A stretch of 64,000 nt of DNA from UBA6107 sp964533735 (GTDB lineage Bacteria; Chloroflexota; Anaerolineae; Anaerolineales; Anaerolineaceae). The first letter of the stretch is position 1. Every line of letters begins with the position of its first letter. The notes beneath the pieces are model-generated. The model did not search any database. It was not told where the DNA came from and worked only from the letters and a program-made list of their open reading frames with translations. Location: NCBI GenBank assembly GCA_964533735.1, contig CAZHMD010000001.1, positions 310,001 through 374,000 on the forward strand, given 5' to 3'. Shown one piece after another: positions 58,571 to 64,000 of this stretch. The position numbers were made by a program, and so were the translations under genes.

Positions 58571-61165
58571 TTATCGGCTAACTGCGAGCTTGATAACCTT
58601 GCCTTGTTTATCCATGGTCACCCGGGCATATTGCATGTGTGTTTTTTCTGATTGACTGAACTGTTTGCTGAATGAAACCACCACCCGTTCAGGATGTTGA
58701 TATTTTTTCCCATCACTGCCTGTGGAATAGGATTTTCCCTGCCGCACTTGCTGCTGGGTAATCCGCACTTCAGCATATTCAATCCCTGGAAGGTATTCTT
58801 TTACCAATTCTTTAGCCTGGGAAATCATTTTTGGAGCACCAGTATAGTTTGATGTGACAATCTCAGTCCGATCACTGATGGTCTTCACAACTGGGCGTAA
58901 GGAATCCCGGCTGTAAGTTTTGTTCTTAGCGCCCTGGTGGTCATACGCCACTAAAGGATCTCCGTACAACACAAATGAGATGAGTGTTTTTTGATCTTCG
59001 CCGTCCAGGTAACCCTGGCGGCGGTTCATTTCTCTCACAAATTCCACCTTGGCTTTTGAAAATGCAGGACCGATTGCAATCCCGCTCTTCAGGTTTTTCA
59101 TGATCAGGTAACCCAGTAAGTCCGCTCCGATCATCGGTGTTGAGACTGACCCATATGCCACTGTGGTAGATGCAATCATAGCTTGCACTCCCATTCCCAT
59201 CAGGGTGAGCGCAATGGATTGCGATTCGCTTTTACCAAAAATATGACCCCCGTAACAAGCTTCACTGAACACGATACCCGGGACTGCGGGATTTTTCCTG
59301 AGGTCCGCCGGAGATAATGCCACCGGAAAATCTGGTCCTGGTACCTTTTCAACTGGATCACGCTGCCCGTACCATTCAGATCCATCTTCAATTCCATGCA
59401 GATTGAAATAGGCTAAGGGGGCGTTTGCTAGTTTAGTGGTTTTAAAAGCAGCTTGTGAGTTCTCAGGTGAAAGATAAAGGTTCCGCGCTTCACCGACTGG
59501 TCGAAAGACAGCCAGGGAAGATCTGCGCCATATAGCAGCTGTATACCCTAGATTGTTGAAACGCATTATCCAGGGTTTATTCCAGAACATGAGTGAACTC
59601 AGTATCTGGCTAAAAATTGAATTGGTCTTGGCATCATTTTGATGGTTCTGGATCGCATTGCGGATCTGGGTTAGCAGTAGCCCTACATCTGAGCCATCTT
59701 CTCCCGGAAGTCTTCCAACCGGCCAATCCGCAATAAAGTAATTCGCATCCAGTGAACCATACGGGTTATCAGAAGGAACTTCCGCATCATTATCATCTGT
59801 GGGGTTCGGTAATTTATGGTATGGCACAACAGCTTCGCCGCCAGCAATCAAAACGCTTCCGATACGCTCTCCACTGCCTTGAAGAAAATGGTCAAGATCA
59901 ACTAATCCCAGTTTGATCATCCATGGATCTATTGCGCTGACCGGAGAAATTCCGTATTTTCCACAAGTTTCAAGGTCATCTGGGAGGAACAATATTGAAC
60001 TCCATTGCTTTTTGTCCTCGATAACCTTAGCCAGCTTTTTCAACTCATCTACTACGACCTGTGCGCTTTGGACCCCGAACTGCGCTTCCAATCCTGTTCT
60101 TGTTGTCAGGATCACAAAGACTGGAAAACGGTCATCCGTATGGGTTAACGCTGGCTGGTTGATTTTATCGGCCAGCTTATTAAATTCCTTTTGTACTTCC
60201 TTCAGGGAGGCGTCCTTTGGTTTTGCGAGGTGAGGCAGGACCTTGGGATGGGTCGGGTACGCCTCTTTTGGTGCCGGAACCAGTAAGTAATTATCAAAAG
60301 ATCGGATCTGAGCAGATCCAGTTGGGGACACCTTGTTTGCGACCAGGTCTCCAGTTGATAATTGATTTAACCCTAATTTACCGGCAACTTCCGCGGGTAT
60401 ACCAAAATCTAATGTGATCTCAAATCTTGAAGGGTAGATCTTCTTATATGGGTGATTAATTCCCCACATCCGGGTTGGTACTTGCCCGGTAACATCTTTT
60501 GCAGCACACAAGTGTAGTAGCTTTACGGCTTCATCTTCATGACCAGAATCCATGTACGCTTTAGCAAGGAATTGAGAGATCTGCACGCAATCCGGCCATC
60601 TCGTGTGGTAAAGTCGGCTGAGATTAAGCATTGAAAATGCGTCTCCCAGTTTTGCAGATATCTCTAAATGCAGAATATCTACAATTTCAGGGTGTTCATC
60701 CGTGCCCAATACAGATGATAGAAGCGACTTGGCAGCCTCATAATTTTGTTCTTTAATTGATTGCCTGACCAACAGCAACCTTCTTCCCCATTCCGGCAAT
60801 TCCGTAGCACTTGCAGGAGCGCCGCCCAGGGCTTGTACGACGCCATTGAACTTCAATCCTGCTTTTTTGTCCTTTTCCACAACCAGGCGTAGTAATGTCT
60901 GATTTGCTTCCAGGTACAGTGGGTCTACCTTCAATATTTTTTCCAGAACCTGTTGGGACTGTGAAGTTCGGCCTTCGTTGATCAATGCTTTGGCATAATA
61001 ATGTTCAACTTCAAGATCGCCTGGGAATGAAGAAAGCCATGCCAGGGCTGCCTGCCTCGTAAAACGGAATGCCTTCACTTGAAGGCCGGTTTCCAGCAGG
61101 AGAAGCATTCTGCCGCGATCGATTATCAACGCACTTTTTGGATCATTACCAATTGTAGAGATCAT
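58571..61165 (-). CDS. TPR-containing caspase-fold cysteine protease, gingipain (C25)-like
   Basis: An 864-residue protein. Residues ~1-220 are TPR-like helical repeats ('ALINEGRTSQSQQVLEKIL'). A linker ('DFGIPAEVAGKLGL') leads to a C25/clan CD region: 'SVLIAGGEAVVPYH', 'DANYFIADWPVGRLPG', the catalytic His590 in 'AYFNLHGIEDGSEWYG' and Cys637 in 'GIVFSEACYGGHIFG', then 'VLYGDPLVAYD'. This His-Cys dyad is that of gingipains, caspases and CHAT proteases. No signal peptide, so it appears cytoplasmic. Its ATG overlaps the TPR gene by ATGA. Target unknown. Confidence 0.85.
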   Translation of the reverse strand: MISTIGNDPKSALIIDRGRMLLLLETGLQVKAFRFTRQAALAWLSSFPGDLEVEHYYAKALINEGRTSQSQQVLEKILKVDPLYLEANQTLLRLVVEKDKKAGLKFNGVVQALGGAPASATELPEWGRRLLLVRQSIKEQNYEAAKSLLSSVLGTDEHPEIVDILHLEISAKLGDAFSMLNLSRLYHTRWPDCVQISQFLAKAYMDSGHEDEAVKLLHLCAAKDVTGQVPTRMWGINHPYKKIYPSRFEITLDFGIPAEVAGKLGLNQLSTGDLVANKVSPTGSAQIRSFDNYLLVPAPKEAYPTHPKVLPHLAKPKDASLKEVQKEFNKLADKINQPALTHTDDRFPVFVILTTRTGLEAQFGVQSAQVVVDELKKLAKVIEDKKQWSSILFLPDDLETCGKYGISPVSAIDPWMIKLGLVDLDHFLQGSGERIGSVLIAGGEAVVPYHKLPNPTDDNDAEVPSDNPYGSLDANYFIADWPVGRLPGEDGSDVGLLLTQIRNAIQNHQNDAKTNSIFSQILSSLMFWNKPWIMRFNNLGYTAAIWRRSSLAVFRPVGEARNLYLSPENSQAAFKTTKLANAPLAYFNLHGIEDGSEWYGQRDPVEKVPGPDFPVALSPADLRKNPAVPGIVFSEACYGGHIFGKSESQSIALTLMGMGVQAMIASTTVAYGSVSTPMIGADLLGYLIMKNLKSGIAIGPAFSKAKVEFVREMNRRQGYLDGEDQKTLISFVLYGDPLVAYDHQGAKNKTYSRDSLRPVVKTISDRTEIVTSNYTGAPKMISQAKELVKEYLPGIEYAEVRITQQQVRQGKSYSTGSDGKKYQHPERVVVSFSKQFSQSEKTHMQYARVTMDKQGKVIKLAVSR

Positions 61166-64000
61166 ATTTGTGAACTCACTTCCTGTGACTGGTGCACGAG
61201 GTTCAATGCAAGAAGTGCGCCAAGTTGCCGCTTGATGCTAACATTTTTAGGGTCGATATCGACTGCACGTTTTAACATTTCTTCCGCCAGGTGATAATTC
61301 TTGGCATTTTTATATAAATTCGCAAGAATCATATATGCTTGAACCTCTCCTGGTTTCTGATCGATCACCTGTTTCATAATTTCAATCGCCTTTGTATACT
61401 CTCTCTGCTTTTCGTATACTTCTCCAAGCAGGAAATAAACCTCGATACAATCCGGATGAAGTTTTATTACCTGGCTGAATGAATGAATTGCCTGGTCGAG
61501 TTGACCCTTTTTAACCTGCTGTTTTCCAAGGAAAATCAGCATAGCTAATAAGTCAGGAGAAATTTTTAAGGCTTTGCGGGCTGAAAGTTCAGCTGCACGC
61601 GAGTCTCCATTTTGCAGTTGGGATTCAGCCAACAGTGACAGAAGTTCCACGTTTTCAGGCATCAGCTGCGAGAAATATTCGATAAGGTTTTTAGCGCTCG
61701 CACTGCCATTGATCTCCCGAATCAGGTTAATTTCTTCAAGAATTGTCTTGGGAGAAAGGTCCTTGCAGCGCGTCGCGTCTTCCAGGGCTGCCAGTGCACC
61801 AGCTTTATCTCCTTTTTGAAATAGCAGTTTAGCCTTGAAAATCTTTACGTCAGCGTTATTCTTCGATTGTTTGTCAGCTTTCTCAACCTGAATTAATGCA
61901 TTGTCTATGTTTCCATCATCCAGGTTTGCCTTGGCACGCAGTAGATAAGGTTTAACTGAGGAGGGATTCAGTTCACTTGCTTTTCCTGCAGTCACTAATG
62001 CTTCGCTTGTATTCCCGTCAGCCAGGTAGGTATCCGTCAATGCTTCCCATAACTCAGACCGGTTGGGGTTTTTGCTTGCCAATTCCTGAAGAAGGTCAAT
62101 GGCTTTTTTAGTTTCCCCAATCGCAGTAAATCCCTTACCTAAATTCAAGCCGGTTTCAAAATCATCGGGAGAACACTCATATACTTTTTTAAGTTGATTG
62201 ACGGCATTGGCTTCATTGCCAAGTTTCGTCCATAATTCAGCAGCTGTTCTGCGCCAGCCAAACTCATTCTCCCACAACTTCAGAGCAGTCTCTATGTCAT
62301 TCACAGCAAGGTCAGCATGACCAGCCTTTTTATGATATTCTGCTCGTAACCGTAGTGCAAAGGCATTCGTACTGCTCACTCCAATTAGTGTATTTAAAGT
62401 TGTAATTGCCGCATCCAGGTCTTTTTCAGATTGGCATAGGGCGATTTGCATAAGAACTGATGGGTCCCCTGCGAACTTTTTCCCCAGTTGCAGAGCGGTG
62501 TTTCCTTGCCCAACCTTGCGGAGTGCCGCCATGATGGCCGCCGCATCTTCCGCAGCAGGTTTTTTTAACGCAAAGCTTTTAATATTTTCCTGGCTGGGTT
62601 GGTATGCAAGACATCCACGCATAAACCAACGTTCTAGAAGTTCCTCATCGTTCGTATTCTGCTTGAGCCAGTCGAATTCCTCGTTTACGTCCAGATGACC
62701 CATAGATTCTTCAGGAGAATGAATCTTAATGTCAAGAATTTTAATTATTTCACTATACTCCAAACTTTTAACGAGCGTGGTTAAGTACAGGTTATTGTCA
62801 GTCTGATGCCAGGGAATCCGTTTACTGAGTGTTTGTGCCCATGAGAGGGCTTCATTCCAACGCATCAAGCGGATCGCAGTAGTAATCATCAGTCTGAAAA
62901 TGCCAGCCTGTTCAAATAACGGCCTTTTGTGATTCAAAACATTGCTTATTAGGATTTCATCAAATAATTCTTCAGCCTCACTGGTATTTCCTTCCAACAA
63001 AAGGAGGCTTGTCTCGATAACCTTGATCAGCGAAGATGAACGGGTGTGTTTATCCAGGTTATTGAATTTCTCCCAGGCTTCATCAATGTTTCCGGAGTCC
63101 AGGGAATGTCCAATTTGCTGGGCAGCGAGTAGATCGTACCAGGGGTCGTATCGACCGACTGTTGCGAGATCAATTTCATTCCAACTCCAATCATTTTTGC
63201 CCAAAGCCAGTGAGGTTTCAAGTCCGATAAGGTTCGTTAAACCACTTCCAGAACCAGCGTTCCTCGCTTCTTTTACCGCAAGTAGAGCTTGTTCAACTTC
63301 CCCAATCTCAAAATTAACTCTCATCTTTAATTCGAGTGCCGGGAATTTACTGCTGCCTATTTGGTTCCATTCAGGCGGGGTAAAACCAGTCGGATTGAAT
63401 GCCAGATTATCAGAAAAGTTTTCTGCGAGAGATTCAATTATTTCAAATGCCTGGTTGTATCCCGCCAACCTGATGAGAGTATCCGCTTTCAGGCAATTCA
63501 AAAGGAATAATTGATCCTGACCCGCTCCAATAGACTCTAATATCGATAATGAGTTTTCAAATCGATCGTGCTGATAGTAATAACCCGCCAAATCGATAGC
63601 ATTTTGAAAATTCTTATTGTCTGCCAGCCTTTGCTGAAGTATGTCTTCAACAGCTCCAGACTCCCCATTTTCTTCCAGTGTTCTTGCAGCTTCTGTTAAT
63701 ACGTGTTCATCCGTAACTGTTAGAATTCGCTTCTTTAATTCTTCCACTACAGGTCTGGCCAGGTCTTTTTTATCCTGGCTAATATATAGGTTGGTTAAAG
63801 CCAGATCAAAACGAATATCTTCAGGTTCCAATTGTGCGCCTTCAATGAATACTTTTTCAGCCTTTTCATTTTCACCCAGCCTGGCGAGGAAATCTCCGAC
63901 CCAGAGTTGATTGTCCGCGATTTCCGGTGCAAGCTCCAAAATGCGTTCTGCCTGTTCCAACGCCCCTTGAATATCGTCCGACATGGCCGTAATTTCAGCC
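61162..64000 (-). CDS. Large multi-TPR protein, partial (upstream end outside the window)
   Basis: At least 940 residues composed almost wholly of tetratricopeptide-type helix pairs, for example 'ALEQAERILELAPEIADNQL', 'AINDLVLASI'-like spacing and 'YLLRAKANLDDGNIDNALIQ'; no enzyme motif is visible. The frame stays open through the five codons upstream of the first ATG (63984) to the window edge, and those residues fit a further repeat, so the real gene starts outside. It is translationally coupled to the caspase-like protease (ATGA), which suggests a scaffold, sensor or inhibitor that controls it. Confidence 0.85.
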   Translation of the reverse strand, partial: AEITAMSDDIQGALEQAERILELAPEIADNQLWVGDFLARLGENEKAEKVFIEGAQLEPEDIRFDLALTNLYISQDKKDLARPVVEELKKRILTVTDEHVLTEAARTLEENGESGAVEDILQQRLADNKNFQNAIDLAGYYYQHDRFENSLSILESIGAGQDQLFLLNCLKADTLIRLAGYNQAFEIIESLAENFSDNLAFNPTGFTPPEWNQIGSSKFPALELKMRVNFEIGEVEQALLAVKEARNAGSGSGLTNLIGLETSLALGKNDWSWNEIDLATVGRYDPWYDLLAAQQIGHSLDSGNIDEAWEKFNNLDKHTRSSSLIKVIETSLLLLEGNTSEAEELFDEILISNVLNHKRPLFEQAGIFRLMITTAIRLMRWNEALSWAQTLSKRIPWHQTDNNLYLTTLVKSLEYSEIIKILDIKIHSPEESMGHLDVNEEFDWLKQNTNDEELLERWFMRGCLAYQPSQENIKSFALKKPAAEDAAAIMAALRKVGQGNTALQLGKKFAGDPSVLMQIALCQSEKDLDAAITTLNTLIGVSSTNAFALRLRAEYHKKAGHADLAVNDIETALKLWENEFGWRRTAAELWTKLGNEANAVNQLKKVYECSPDDFETGLNLGKGFTAIGETKKAIDLLQELASKNPNRSELWEALTDTYLADGNTSEALVTAGKASELNPSSVKPYLLRAKANLDDGNIDNALIQVEKADKQSKNNADVKIFKAKLLFQKGDKAGALAALEDATRCKDLSPKTILEEINLIREINGSASAKNLIEYFSQLMPENVELLSLLAESQLQNGDSRAAELSARKALKISPDLLAMLIFLGKQQVKKGQLDQAIHSFSQVIKLHPDCIEVYFLLGEVYEKQREYTKAIEIMKQVIDQKPGEVQAYMILANLYKNAKNYHLAEEMLKRAVDIDPKNVSIKRQLGALLALNLVHQSQEVSSQI

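Noticed and set aside
62942..63514. 190-codon frame antisense to the TPR protein
   Set aside because: Ser/Arg-rich composition typical of a reverse shadow of a Leu/Glu-rich TPR gene.
58571..64000. CRISPR type III-E (TPR-CHAT) component
   Set aside because: No repeats, Cas genes or gRAMP-like protein are visible; the protease looks closer to C25 than CHAT.

Overview
The window reads as a chromosomal segment of an anaerobic or facultative member of the Chloroflexota, most likely class Anaerolineae. This is inferred from protein flavour and gene content, not from a search. Pointers are a DUF503/radical-SAM/DUF2344 cluster, a split glycine decarboxylase, a pyrophosphate-type phosphofructokinase, a CoA-independent 2-oxoacid:ferredoxin-type oxidoreductase, an Asp23/YloV/DegV/RecG/CoaD block of Gram-positive type, many protein kinases, and no outer-membrane genes. 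Coding density is high, and many neighbours overlap by ATGA or TAATG. No tRNA, rRNA, insertion sequence, phage gene or CRISPR array was seen.

Layout. 1-2905 (+): end of a nucleotide-sugar decarboxylase gene, GtrA, a UroD-family protein and RsmD. 2902-7087 (-): NUDIX hydrolase, PPi-phosphofructokinase, soluble histidine kinase and a GT87-like membrane protein. 7101-10454: nitrilase-family amidase (+), a GNAT-like protein (-), and MurA (+) with a natural Cys-to-Asp active-site change. 10491-18332 (-): a long signalling operon (Ca2+/H+ exchanger, SH3b protein, Ser/Thr kinase with PQQ propeller, PP2C phosphatase, J-domain/VWA fusion, FHA protein, small unknown protein, response regulator, thioredoxin). 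18385-26965 (mostly +): second kinase, rpe, rpmB (-), Asp23, YloV/FakA, DegV/FakB, recG, coaD and a coiled-coil protein, an order that closely matches Firmicutes. 27010-30854 (-): lon and folC. 30944-35567 (+): YlxP, B12/radical-SAM, DUF2344, SpoU methyltransferase, FmdB and a ketosphinganine-reductase-like SDR. 35649-38132 (+): argF and pyk. 38201-41805 (-): 2-oxoacid oxidoreductase pair behind a FadR-type regulator whose promoter carries a palindrome. 41914-47999 (-): nuoB-nuoCD-nuoI, a CxxC protein, Mrp, RicT and a PIG-L deacetylase. 48106-50493: HTH regulator (+) and glmS (-), with a glmS ribozyme in the glmS leader. 50940-55682 (+): MFS transporter, then a glycine-riboswitch-controlled gcvH-gcvPA-gcvPB operon. 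55726-58461 (-): alaS. 58571-64000 (-): a cytoplasmic caspase/gingipain-like protease translationally coupled to a giant TPR protein that runs off the window.

Regulation is unusually readable. There are two metabolite-sensing RNAs (glmS ribozyme, tandem glycine riboswitch), several bidirectional terminators between convergent genes, and a recurring arrangement in which a -10 hexamer lies only 6-7 nt upstream of an ATG with no Shine-Dalgarno, suggesting leaderless mRNAs. The most interesting candidate systems are the TPR/caspase-like protease pair at the right end and the kinase-PP2C-VWA-FHA phospho-signalling operon.
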